NCBI GenBank assembly: GCA_002409595.1
Contig: DHNQ01000029.1
Location: forward strand, 335,350 to 399,349
Reading direction: 5' to 3'
Length of the DNA stretch: 64,000 nucleotides
DNA from: Dysgonomonas sp. UBA5412
GTDB lineage: Bacteria; Bacteroidota; Bacteroidia; Bacteroidales; Dysgonomonadaceae
The notes under the pieces: model-generated
Told to the model about the DNA's origin: nothing
Database searches by the model: none
The model's input: the letters and a program-made list of their open reading frames with translations, nothing else
Shown here: piece by piece, positions 1 to 7,929 of the stretch
How positions within the stretch are numbered: the first letter of the stretch is position 1
Layout: every line of letters begins with the position of its first letter
Program-made: the position numbers and the translations under genes

Positions 1-880
1 TTAAAGCTTTCTGCTTAAATTCTTCAAGATCGGCTTGTTGAGGATTGCCTCCAAGCTCGTCTTGTATCGTTTTGATTTGTTGTTGAAGAAAATATTCTTT
101 CTGTTGTTGGTTAAGCTCCTCACGTGTTTTCATCTGAATATTGAGCTTCATCTCCATCAGTTGAGTTTCACGATTGAGAATAACTAACAAACGATAGGCA
201 CGTTCCTTATCATCGTCGATTTCCAATAAGCTTTGCTTTTCAGTTCCACCAACAGGAAGATTTGCACAACAATAGTTTACAAGAAAAGAAGATATAACGT
301 CTGACTTCAAACGTTGTATAAACTCCTTTGGAGGCTCTCCATACATACGAAGCATCTGTATTGTAAGATCTCTTATAGAATCGAGCAATGCTTTGTATTC
401 TGTATCTGTTTTAAGCACCGGAACTCCTTCTTTTATTTCATAATGCCCCTTCATAAAAGGTTCGTTTTGAGTTAACTCTGTTAACTTAAAACGTTTTTTA
501 CCTTGAAAAATAACAGTAACATTTTCATCATCCGGAAGTTCTATAACACGTATTATTTCTCCAATAACACCGATAGAATATAAATCACCAAATTCGGGAT
601 CATCATTATCTGCGTCCTTTTGGCAGACTAAACCTACATATTTTCCTTTTTTATTATTTATACTCTTTATCAGCTTCAAGGATTTCTTACGAGCAACTGA
701 AATGGGCATACTCGTTCCGGGAAAAATAACCGTATTACGAAGAGGTAAGATGGGTAACTCTTCTTTTAGGTCATCTTCATTTATATAACAATCTCCATCG
801 TCGAAGTCATTGGTTATGATCGAAATAACGGGCTCCCTTCCTTCTTCGAGACTTAGAATATCTTTTTTCCTATTAAACAT
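1..880 (-). CDS. lon: ATP-dependent protease Lon, N-terminal part (cut by window start)
   Basis: I translated the minus strand from the ATG at 880 to the window edge, which gives about 293 open codons. The protein would be the cytoplasmic ATP-dependent serine protease that degrades misfolded and regulatory proteins. The visible part holds an acidic N-terminal leader, then the Lon substrate-binding domain with LPILPLRNTVIFPG near residues 35-50. A Gln/Glu-rich coiled coil follows (ELNQQQKEYFLQQQIKTIQD), which precedes the AAA+ module in Lon. The AAA+ and protease domains lie outside the window. It is divergent from trmN6, with a TAACTTTG promoter element at 987-994 on its strand. Identity is secure; intactness cannot be judged. 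Confidence 0.93.
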   Translation of the reverse strand, partial: MFNRKKDILSLEEGREPVISIITNDFDDGDCYINEDDLKEELPILPLRNTVIFPGTSMPISVARKKSLKLIKSINNKKGKYVGLVCQKDADNDDPEFGDLYSIGVIGEIIRVIELPDDENVTVIFQGKKRFKLTELTQNEPFMKGHYEIKEGVPVLKTDTEYKALLDSIRDLTIQMLRMYGEPPKEFIQRLKSDVISSFLVNYCCANLPVGGTEKQSLLEIDDDKERAYRLLVILNRETQLMEMKLNIQMKTREELNQQQKEYFLQQQIKTIQDELGGNPQQADLEEFKQKAL

Positions 881-951
881 ATTTATCCTTTTTCTTTTTT
901 GGATTAATCTCCCTCTATTTATAAGGGATGTAAAAATACAGAATATATAAC

Positions 952-959
952 TAACTTTG
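952..959 (+). promoter_or_regulatory. -7 element of the trmN6 promoter
   Basis: TAACTTTG matches the Bacteroidota -7 consensus TAnnTTTG and lies 58 nt before the trmN6 ATG. I see no clear TTTG -33 box, so the call rests on the -7 box alone. Confidence 0.45.
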
Positions 960-986
960 CTTGTATATATAACAAAATTTGTGCCA

Positions 987-994
987 CAAAGTTA
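987..994 (-). promoter_or_regulatory. -7 element of the lon promoter
   Basis: TAACTTTG on the minus strand lies about 107 nt before the lon ATG. It is the mirror image of the plus-strand box at 952-959, so the two predicted start sites face each other. No strong -33 box is seen. Confidence 0.45.
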
Positions 995-1016
995 GTTTCA
1001 GATAAATAAACTAAAT

Positions 1017-1730
1017 ATGCCAAATCCTTATTTCAAATTTAAGCAATTTACCATATTCCATGACCGCTGTGCGATGAAAGTGGGCACTGATGGAGTCCTA
1101 TTAGGAGCATGGGCAAATATCAACAATTGCAGAACTGGTCTGGATATAGGAACAGGGTCTGGATTGATTGCTTTAATGTTGGCTCAACGAAGCAAAGATA
1201 TCTCAATAGAGGCTATTGACATAGAGTCGAGTGCCATAGAGCAGGCTATGATAAACGTAAAGCCAACAAACTTTGCTCAACGAATAAACTGTACAGAAAT
1301 CTCTCTTCAAAATTTTCATTTGAAAACGAAGATGCAATATGATCTTATTATTTCAAATCCACCATTCTTCTCTCAATCGCTAAAGTCTTCCAATGCAGCA
1401 AGATCCGCCGCTCGTCATACGGATAGCTTACAGATGGGTGAACTCATTAAAATATCATCCACTTTATTAAGTAAAAATGGACGTCTATCTATGATATACC
1501 CATTTGATTACAAAGCTGGAATATTAGATAGAGCAAAAGAAAACGGTCTATTTATCACTCGCTATACAAATGTATATCCAACAAAGATGAGTAATCCGAA
1601 AAGAATATTAGTTGAGATATCAAGAGATGAAAGCCGATTGGTCGAATCAGATTTAGTTATCGAAACGGAAAGGCACAAATATTCAGACGAATTTACTCAA
1701 CTCGTAAAGGATTTCTATTTGAATATGTAA
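1017..1730 (+). CDS. trmN6: tRNA1(Val) (adenine(37)-N6)-methyltransferase
   Basis: This is a SAM-dependent Rossmann-fold methyltransferase of the YfiC/TrmN6 family, which makes m6A at position 37 of tRNA-Val. The 237 residues are the usual length. The SAM-binding loop DIGTGSG is at residues 43-49. The N6-adenine methyltransferase motif IV, NPPFF, is at 114-118. The N-terminal F-x-Q-F-x-I-x-H-D-R-C-A-M-K-V-G-T-D block is diagnostic of the family. The ATG at 1017 gives the conserved start. The gene stands alone, with lon divergent upstream and a strong bidirectional terminator 28 nt after the stop. Family is secure; the exact tRNA substrate follows from the family. Confidence 0.9.
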   Translation: MPNPYFKFKQFTIFHDRCAMKVGTDGVLLGAWANINNCRTGLDIGTGSGLIALMLAQRSKDISIEAIDIESSAIEQAMINVKPTNFAQRINCTEISLQNFHLKTKMQYDLIISNPPFFSQSLKSSNAARSAARHTDSLQMGELIKISSTLLSKNGRLSMIYPFDYKAGILDRAKENGLFITRYTNVYPTKMSNPKRILVEISRDESRLVESDLVIETERHKYSDEFTQLVKDFYLNM

Positions 1731-1758
1731 GACAAAAACTAAATTATCATCCGAAAAC

Positions 1759-1799
1759 AAAAAAGAAATACCGCTAATTGTTAGCGGTATTTCTTTTTT
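1759..1799. terminator. Bidirectional intrinsic terminator between trmN6 and the DUF4270 gene
   Basis: A perfect 19-bp stem with a TTG loop has its GC core CCGCTAA/TTAGCGG flanked by A6 and T6 runs. It therefore works as a terminator for both convergent genes. Confidence 0.9.
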
Positions 1800-1837
1800 G
1801 AGGAATATTATATGATAATTATATTTCTATCTGACCA

Positions 1838-3205
1838 TCAATATTTACTTGACACAATAGTCATTTTCAAGTTTTCCTTATTTGTTCTCAATATTGCAGA
1901 AGTGGGATTCATCAAGTTATATACATCCGTAACAGTAAAGGCTCCTGACGAAGAGCTAGTTCCTGTCACAGATATTGGTATAATGAGATACTCCAAATTA
2001 GGAAGAGTTTTTGCATCTTTATATTTCTCAGTATAAAAATTAATAACACTTGCCAAGTTTCCTAAATCATAAGTATTTGTAGTCGAGTTTCTAGCTACGA
2101 CAAAAGCAGTCTTAGATGTAGTGCTATATTCTTTCTTATAAAAATAGTTGGGCAAGGAGTCTTTATTTATAAATAAAACATAAGAAGGTCTGGATAATTT
2201 CGATTTTTCTTCTTCTTCTGTATAACCCTTAATCTTAAAGTTAGCAGCATTGATTACTCTATCTTTTCCTGTAGCCTTAACAATATCCTCCAACGGAATT
2301 GTCAATTGAGTATAGACTCCCGCGGGTGTTTTCAGGTATGTTTTCACATCACTTGAACCTAACATATCATCCGGTAATGTATTTTTCACATGGTTCATTT
2401 GGATAACTTCGGGTGTAGCTGACAATGAAAAATTGCCAACGATTGCCGAATCTGCCGTATTAGCCACATTGCGTCCTTGATAAGTATAATGAATATTTAA
2501 ATCAGTATAAGCAGCATTAATCATACTACCTGATCCAAATGTTGTAGTTACATATATCCCCTTGAAAAATTTCTTCAATGAATCTGAATTATCAAATGTA
2601 CCTTTATTGGTCACCCATTGGTTATAAAAACGCTGCCCTAACTCTAAATTAAGTTGTGTTTTGATAGTCTTAACATGAATGGAACTTATTACTGTATCAT
2701 TTAAATCCTGTATAGAAAAAATACTCTGTCCCAACAATTTACTCATATTATCCGTATACTGCGAAGGATTAACATTCGTAAAAAAGACAGGCTCAAGAGA
2801 TTTTGTCACTTCATAAATAGACAACCCCATTGGAGCAACAGTATCACCTGTGAAAGTAGTAAATTGCAAATTCAAAAACACAGAATCTATAGTTAACTTT
2901 TTGTTATTAGGATTTTTAAACTCGATATCGTCCGGACAAAAGAATTCAGTCATATAGTCTGACTTCACCTTACCGAAGATCGGATCAATGTATTCTCCGA
3001 GTAATCCATATTCCGAACGGGCATATATAGAATCTTGAAAAGAAACAGTTGCTGCTGTTATTGTAGTAATGGTGTCGCCCTTTGCTGAGATATCATCACC
3101 TCCGGGTTGTATACTTTGGCCAATTGTACTAAGATCGTCATCACAAGCAATAAAGACAACTGCAAAGAAGAGTATTACCAGGCTCAATAATGTTTTAATT
3201 TTCAT
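1838..3205 (-). CDS. DUF4270 family lipoprotein
   Basis: This 455-residue exported lipoprotein has an N-terminal hydrophobic segment ending in the lipobox-like VFIAC at about residue 20, followed by DDD. Asp after the lipid Cys is common in this phylum. The body matches the Bacteroidota DUF4270 family: a QSIQPGGD stretch near the N-terminus, many Thr/Ser-rich beta segments, and no enzyme motif I can see. Function is unknown. It follows the half glycogen-synthase gene on the same strand, but a terminator lies between them, so co-transcription would need read-through. It is probably tethered to the outer membrane. Family call is good; role not known. Confidence 0.8.
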   Translation of the reverse strand: MKIKTLLSLVILFFAVVFIACDDDLSTIGQSIQPGGDDISAKGDTITTITAATVSFQDSIYARSEYGLLGEYIDPIFGKVKSDYMTEFFCPDDIEFKNPNNKKLTIDSVFLNLQFTTFTGDTVAPMGLSIYEVTKSLEPVFFTNVNPSQYTDNMSKLLGQSIFSIQDLNDTVISSIHVKTIKTQLNLELGQRFYNQWVTNKGTFDNSDSLKKFFKGIYVTTTFGSGSMINAAYTDLNIHYTYQGRNVANTADSAIVGNFSLSATPEVIQMNHVKNTLPDDMLGSSDVKTYLKTPAGVYTQLTIPLEDIVKATGKDRVINAANFKIKGYTEEEEKSKLSRPSYVLFINKDSLPNYFYKKEYSTTSKTAFVVARNSTTNTYDLGNLASVINFYTEKYKDAKTLPNLEYLIIPISVTGTSSSSGAFTVTDVYNLMNPTSAILRTNKENLKMTIVSSKY

Positions 3206-3245
3206 TGAAATAATGTTAATTCAAATTTGGGAGTCAAATATCTAA

Positions 3246-3281
3246 AAAAATGCTGTTTACTAAAAATAAAACAGCATTTTT
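3246..3281 (-). terminator. Intrinsic terminator after the GT5-like gene
   Basis: A 13-bp stem (AAAAATGCTGTTT with its complement) is followed by T residues on the minus strand. It lies in the 96-nt gap between the GT5-like gene and the DUF4270 gene. Confidence 0.8.
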
Positions 3282-3301
3282 CTATTTTTATTTTAGATAC
3301 T

Positions 3302-4108
3302 TTAAAGATTCTCGTAAAAATTATTGATTGCGTCCACAGAAGTGTCTAAACCGCCGGGATAAGATAAGAATTTCTTCCCTGATTTATTTGCAAAATCGAG
3401 TATATTCCCATTCACAGACTCTTCACTTTGAATTATTCCATCGGCGTAGTTGATAGCAAAATTAGATAATGCTTCGTAATCAACAGGTCCTTTCAAACCG
3501 GCAACATCTTTATCTTTAATACCATCAAATTTTAGCTTATCTGCAAAAGTTTCGCTAAAAGGCTGTTTAAACCCGTCATTATATAGAGAATATACAATCT
3601 TTGAGTTTTTAAAACATGGATCATCAGCATAAGCCGTCTTAATATACAATCCGGTCAAAGCCGTCATCCAGCCATGACAGTCTATAATATCCGGTATCCA
3701 ACGCAATTTCTTGATCGTTTCTAAAACGCCTCTCACATAAAAGATACTGCGCTCTTCATTATCTGAAAACTCAACACCATTATCATCTGCTATTGTATGC
3801 TTACGCTTAAAGTAATCGTCATTATCAATAAAGTAAATCTGCATACGAGCAGCTTGTATCGATGCCACTTTGATTATCAACGGATGATCAGTATCATCAA
3901 TAATAAGATTCATGCCCGACAAACGGATTACTTCATGAAGCTGATTGCGCCTTTCATTTATATTTCCAAATTTCGGCATAAAGGTTCTTATCTCTTGCCC
4001 CTTTTCTTGTATTGCCTGTGGTAAGTATCTGCAATTGGTTGCAATTGGTGATTCCGAAAGATAAGGTGTTATCTCCTGCGTAATGTATAAAATCTTTTTT
4101 GTACTCAT
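3302..4108 (-). CDS. Glycogen/starch synthase-like protein (GT5 N-terminal half only)
   Basis: The 268 residues match only the N-terminal Rossmann domain of GT5 glycogen synthase. A full enzyme is near 480 residues or more, so the C-terminal GT1-like nucleotide-binding half is absent. The opening ILYITQEITPYLSES aligns with the first strand and loop of GlgA. However, the K-T-G-G-L sugar-nucleotide motif expected there is replaced by SESPIAT. The later PDIIDCHGWMTAL block corresponds to the GlgA D-x-V-H-x-H-D-W segment. I infer a non-catalytic or regulatory relative, not a working synthase. It is divergent from panC-panD across a 309-bp region. Homology is confident; activity is doubtful. Confidence 0.75.
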   Translation of the reverse strand: MSTKKILYITQEITPYLSESPIATNCRYLPQAIQEKGQEIRTFMPKFGNINERRNQLHEVIRLSGMNLIIDDTDHPLIIKVASIQAARMQIYFIDNDDYFKRKHTIADDNGVEFSDNEERSIFYVRGVLETIKKLRWIPDIIDCHGWMTALTGLYIKTAYADDPCFKNSKIVYSLYNDGFKQPFSETFADKLKFDGIKDKDVAGLKGPVDYEALSNFAINYADGIIQSEESVNGNILDFANKSGKKFLSYPGGLDTSVDAINNFYENL

Positions 4109-4417
4109 TTATTTATTAATCTCTTCTGTATTCGATTGAGAATACAAAGATAATAAAAAAAAATCTTCTTTTTTGCAAACTTTGGTAGACAAAGTTCTCT
4201 TCCAATCTTTTTAAAGTAAAGATAAAGAGTAAAAAACATGATTTACGACATAACTTATACCTTGCTAAAGATTATAAAAGAGAGAAAGAATTACACCTTA
4301 AATATTATATCTAAATCATTCTGACCATGAGTTAAAATATGGAATAAAAAAGCTTGATCGCTTCGCGGTTTCATAAATATTTACTTGCTTTGTATCCGTT
4401 TTATTTATTAGGTAAAT
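4109..4417. promoter_or_regulatory. Divergent intergenic region between the GT5-like gene and panC
   Basis: No gene is evident in these 309 bases. On the minus strand TATCTTTG at 4145-4152, with TTTG at 4176-4179, resembles the phylum's promoter, although the 23-nt spacer is long. On the plus strand TTGCTTTG at 4385-4392 is a one-mismatch -7 box 25 nt before panC. Poly-A tracts fill the rest. Confidence 0.5.
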
Positions 4418-5272
4418 ATGAACTTGATAAAGACTGTAAAAGAAGTGCAAGAAGCTGTTAACAGCATGCGCAAAGAAGGAAAATCCATAGGTTTCGTGCC
4501 CACAATGGGGGCTCTGCACGAAGGACATTTATCATTGGTAAAACAAAGTATTTCTGACAACGACATAAGCATTGTCAGCATATTTGTCAACCCCACACAG
4601 TTTAATAACAAAGAGGATCTGGACAAATATCCAAGAACTTTAGATGAAGACTGTAAATTTCTGGAGAAAGCAGGAGTCGATATAATCTTTGCTCCTTCTG
4701 TGGAAGAAATATATCCGGAACCGGACACTCGCCAATTTGACTTTGGCAAAATAGATAAGGTAATGGAAGGCACTCATCGCCTGGGACACTTCAACGGAGT
4801 AGCTCAGGTAGTAAGCCGTCTATTTGATATAGTGAAGCCGGATAAGGCGTATTTTGGAGAGAAAGATTTTCAACAATTGGCTATTATAAGAGAAATGGTG
4901 AATCAGCTTAAGCTGAATATAGAAATAGTACCGATGCCAATTATGCGCGAAGCGAGCGGACTTGCTCTTAGTAGTCGAAATGCAAGGCTTAGTTTGAAGC
5001 AAAAACAAGACGCGCTAAAGATATCAGAAAACCTGCTAGGATATAAAGAAAAATGGACTCAGTATCCGGTTGAGGAACTGAAACAAATAGTAATAGACAA
5101 GATCAACTCGATAGACTCTCTGGAGGTTGAATATTTTGAAATAGTTGATGGGTATTCTTTACAACCCATATCCAATTGGGATGAAACAAAATATGCAGTA
5201 GGATGTATTGCCGTCTTCTGTGGAGATGTTCGCTTAATAGACAACGTTACATATTATCAATCGGGAAATTAA
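4418..5272 (+). CDS. panC: Pantothenate synthetase
   Basis: The enzyme joins D-pantoate and beta-alanine using ATP in the cytoplasm, the last step of pantothenate synthesis toward coenzyme A. The 284 residues are family-typical. The nucleotide-binding HIGH-like motif PTMGALHEGH is at residues 28-37. FVNPTQF at about 56-62, GEKD at 147-150 and the KMSKS-like SSRNARLS near 185 complete the active site. The ATG at 4418 gives the conserved N-terminus. It lies 14 nt before panD, whose product supplies its beta-alanine substrate, so the two form an operon. No panB is in the window. Confidence 0.97.
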   Translation: MNLIKTVKEVQEAVNSMRKEGKSIGFVPTMGALHEGHLSLVKQSISDNDISIVSIFVNPTQFNNKEDLDKYPRTLDEDCKFLEKAGVDIIFAPSVEEIYPEPDTRQFDFGKIDKVMEGTHRLGHFNGVAQVVSRLFDIVKPDKAYFGEKDFQQLAIIREMVNQLKLNIEIVPMPIMREASGLALSSRNARLSLKQKQDALKISENLLGYKEKWTQYPVEELKQIVIDKINSIDSLEVEYFEIVDGYSLQPISNWDETKYAVGCIAVFCGDVRLIDNVTYYQSGN

Positions 5273-5286
5273 CGCCTAAATAAATC

Positions 5287-5640
5287 ATGATTATAGAGGT
5301 TGTAAAATCAAAATTGCATCGAGTTACCGTAACCGAAGCAAATTTAAACTATATAGGAAGTATCACAATAGATGAGGACTTGATGGATGCTGTAAATTTC
5401 ATTGAGGGTGAAAAGGTACAGATAGTGAATAATAATAACGGAGAACGTCTGGAAACCTATATCATAAAAGGAGAACGAGGTTCGGGTTCCATCTGTCTCA
5501 ACGGCGCAGCAGCAAGAAGAGTTCAACCCGGAGATATTGTGATCATCATGTCTTATGCCCAAATGGACTTTGAAGAAGCTAAGAAGTTCAAACCTTGGGT
5601 AGCCTTCCCTGACACAAAGACCAACAAACTTATAAAATAA
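5287..5640 (+). CDS. panD: Aspartate 1-decarboxylase (pyruvoyl proenzyme)
   Basis: The enzyme decarboxylates L-aspartate to beta-alanine for pantothenate synthesis. It is made as a proenzyme that self-cleaves between Gly24 and Ser25 (YIGSI here) to create the pyruvoyl cofactor. The 117 residues are normal for the family, and the conserved NGAAARR segment is present near residues 72-78. Lys9 and Tyr22, active-site positions in the family, are also present. It is the second gene of the panC-panD operon. Confidence 0.96.
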   Translation: MIIEVVKSKLHRVTVTEANLNYIGSITIDEDLMDAVNFIEGEKVQIVNNNNGERLETYIIKGERGSGSICLNGAAARRVQPGDIVIIMSYAQMDFEEAKKFKPWVAFPDTKTNKLIK

Positions 5641-5663
5641 AGAAACATTTCATCATTAATTAA

Positions 5664-5689
5664 AAGCTAAAAAAGGTACTTTTTAGCTT
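5664..5689 (+). other. Hairpin between panD and the MATE gene
   Basis: AAGCTAAAAA pairs with TTTTTAGCTT around an AGGTAC loop. It has no T-tract after the stem, so it may be a weak terminator or an RNA-stability stem. Confidence 0.4.
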
Positions 5690-5702
5690 AACAAACCTCA
5701 AC

Positions 5703-7034
5703 ATGCGTTTATATTCATATAAGGACATATGGAAGGTTAGCATACCTATCATGTTAGGGCTGCTTGCCCAAAATCTTGTTCAGATAACAGCAACAATCTT
5801 TCTAGGCAAAGTCGGAGAAGTAGAACAAAGTGCATCCGGACTTGCAGGTATATATTATATTGCATTCTTCACCCTTTGCTTTGGGTTCAGTATCGGAGGG
5901 CAGATTATGATCAGTCGCCGAAATGGAGAAGCAAACTATAATAAGATAGGAAGCATTGTAATTCAGGGCATAATCTTTCTCGAAGTATTAGCTCTATTAC
6001 TATTCACAGGATCGTCATTAATGACAAAGTACATCCTTCCCAACTTTATGGAATCGAAGGAAGTATATGCGGCAGTAAATTCTTATTTATCGTGGCGTAT
6101 ATTCGGCTTTTTCTTTGCCTCCATCAATGTTATGTTCCGAGCCTTCTATGTCGGCATAGCTCGTACACCTGTATTAACTATAAACGCCATAATAATGGCA
6201 GTAGTCAACTTCTTAGGAGACTATATATTGATTTTCGGAAACTTCGGGTTTCCCGAACTTGGCATTGCTGGGGCGGGTATAGCTGCTGTTATCTCTGAAA
6301 TGGCATCTGTATTATTCTTCGTCATCTACACTCTCAAAACTGTAGACCTTCAGAAATATGGATTTATGAAGATGAGGTTCAAATTCTCCATCGTAAAGAA
6401 TATACTTAACATTTCTTCATTTACAATGGTGCAATACCTTATATCAATGTCGACATGGTTCATTTTCTTCTTAGCAATCGAACAACATTCGGCACGGGCT
6501 CTGGCTGTTACAAACATAGTCCGAAACTTCTATATGCTATTCTTCATCCCTATAAATGCCTTAGCTACGACAGCTAACACTCTTGTAGGTAATACAATGG
6601 GAGCCGGTCAGGTCAAAGACGTAATACCTTTGGTGAAGCGTATCTGCTTACTAAGCCTTGGTATCATTGGAGTAGTGATGCTCATAACCGGAACAGGAGC
6701 CGAATACTGGATTTCTCTGATAGCTTCGCACGAAGACACGAGCCTTATCCCCGCATCAGTAGCACCTCTATTGGTTGTTATATTTGCATTACCAGTATGC
6801 AGTATAAGCTCTGTTGTATTCAATTCTATATCAGGCACAGGCAATACTCGCGCTGCCTTATTTATGGAAGTCATTACATTGGTTCTTTATATATTATATA
6901 TGTATTGGATCGTCATATATAAAGAAGCTTCAGTTGCCGTATCATGGACAGTAGAATATGTTTACTGGGGAGGTCTGCTGATCTTATCGTCTTTATATCT
7001 AAGATACGGCAAATGGCAATTAAAGAAAATATAA
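5703..7034 (+). CDS. MATE family multidrug/toxin efflux transporter
   Basis: This is a 443-residue polytopic inner-membrane protein with about 12 hydrophobic segments, the family's size and pattern. The N-terminal block WKVSIPIMLGLLAQNLVQ and the internal repeat in the second half (FTMVQYLISMSTWFIFF) fit the two-bundle MATE fold. Such proteins export cationic drugs or metabolites in exchange for Na+ or H+. The substrate is not predictable here. It follows panD by 62 nt, with a hairpin between, and is followed by a stem at 7089-7119. Confidence 0.88.
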   Translation: MRLYSYKDIWKVSIPIMLGLLAQNLVQITATIFLGKVGEVEQSASGLAGIYYIAFFTLCFGFSIGGQIMISRRNGEANYNKIGSIVIQGIIFLEVLALLLFTGSSLMTKYILPNFMESKEVYAAVNSYLSWRIFGFFFASINVMFRAFYVGIARTPVLTINAIIMAVVNFLGDYILIFGNFGFPELGIAGAGIAAVISEMASVLFFVIYTLKTVDLQKYGFMKMRFKFSIVKNILNISSFTMVQYLISMSTWFIFFLAIEQHSARALAVTNIVRNFYMLFFIPINALATTANTLVGNTMGAGQVKDVIPLVKRICLLSLGIIGVVMLITGTGAEYWISLIASHEDTSLIPASVAPLLVVIFALPVCSISSVVFNSISGTGNTRAALFMEVITLVLYILYMYWIVIYKEASVAVSWTVEYVYWGGLLILSSLYLRYGKWQLKKI

Positions 7035-7088
7035 AACCTAAATATCTGTATAACATACTCATCCTACCATAAATAGATTAACTAAGGA

Positions 7089-7119
7089 AGGCTATTAAAT
7101 TAAAAAAGCTTAATAGCCT
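7089..7119 (+). terminator. Hairpin after the MATE gene (possible terminator)
   Basis: AGGCTATTAA pairs perfectly with TTAATAGCCT across an 11-nt loop. The downstream tract is ATCCCCTTTTATC, a weak T-run, so termination may be partial. Confidence 0.45.
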
Positions 7120-7164
7120 ATCCCCTTTTATCTGTTCGTATAAGGCTATTTAATAATTTGATCT

Positions 7165-7172
7165 TATCTTTG
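7165..7172 (+). promoter_or_regulatory. -7 element upstream of the LysE-type gene
   Basis: TATCTTTG matches TAnnTTTG exactly, with a predicted start site near 7179. The -33 region is not a clear TTTG. Confidence 0.5.
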
Positions 7173-7281
7173 CACTATAGCGCGGATTGTGAAATGGATA
7201 ATTTCTATCCTATTTATCACTATTATTATATGTTTAGCAACTAAAAAGGAAGGCATAAACATCCGCAATAAAAAGCAGTTG

Positions 7282-7929
7282 ATGATATATATCATAATAA
7301 AAGGTTTATTTATAGGCTTCTTGTCTTCAGCCCCTATGGGTCCCGTAGGCATGTTGTGCGTACAGAGAACTTTGAATGAAGGCAGAAAAAACGGACTCAT
7401 AACCGGCATCGGAGCAGTGGTCGGAGATATGTTGATCGCTCTACTAGCAATAATAGCCGCTTTGGGAATGGGATTCAGCACCGAATTTATACAACAACAC
7501 GAAGGCCCATTAAAAGTAATAGGCAGTATTGTTCTGATAGTATTTGGTTATGTGGTATTTAACAAGAATCCGTCTAAAAGCCTCACCAAACTGAAAGAGA
7601 ATAAAATATCCTCATGGAAAGTATTTATATCCTCGTTTTTTCTCACCATATCCAATATTGCAACCCTATTCCTTTACATAGCATTATTTGCACGTTTCAA
7701 TGTCATAGATGCAGACAAACCCTTTGGTTATGATCTCATATCAATACTCTTCATCGGCATCGGAGCTTTTCTGTGGTGGTTATTGGTAACCTATCTTGTA
7801 AGCAAGCTACGAAGTCACTTCAACCCTAGAGGTTTACAGATATTCAATAAAATAATTGGTTCATTACTCATTCTACTCGGTGTTGCCGGTATTATTACCG
7901 GAACTCTGATGGGAATAGACATCTTCTAA
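7282..7929 (+). CDS. LysE/RhtB family amino-acid exporter
   Basis: This inner-membrane exporter of about 215 residues has six hydrophobic segments. The first helix GLFIGFLSSAPMGPVG carries the P-x-G-P signature of LysE/RhtB exporters, and QRTLNEGRKNG follows as in the family. I start it at the ATG at 7282, which places the family's usual N-terminus first. An in-frame GTG at 7189 would add 31 residues with an extra hydrophobic stretch. That start would leave only about 10 nt of leader after the predicted promoter. The stop overlaps the 3' end of the convergent DUF6056 gene by four bases. Substrate is unknown. Confidence 0.82.
   Translation: MIYIIIKGLFIGFLSSAPMGPVGMLCVQRTLNEGRKNGLITGIGAVVGDMLIALLAIIAALGMGFSTEFIQQHEGPLKVIGSIVLIVFGYVVFNKNPSKSLTKLKENKISSWKVFISSFFLTISNIATLFLYIALFARFNVIDADKPFGYDLISILFIGIGAFLWWLLVTYLVSKLRSHFNPRGLQIFNKIIGSLLILLGVAGIITGTLMGIDIF

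Noticed and set aside
3302..4108. Frameshifted full-length glycogen synthase
   Set aside because: No second-half GT sequence is found in any frame downstream. A terminator follows the stop, so the short form is genuine.
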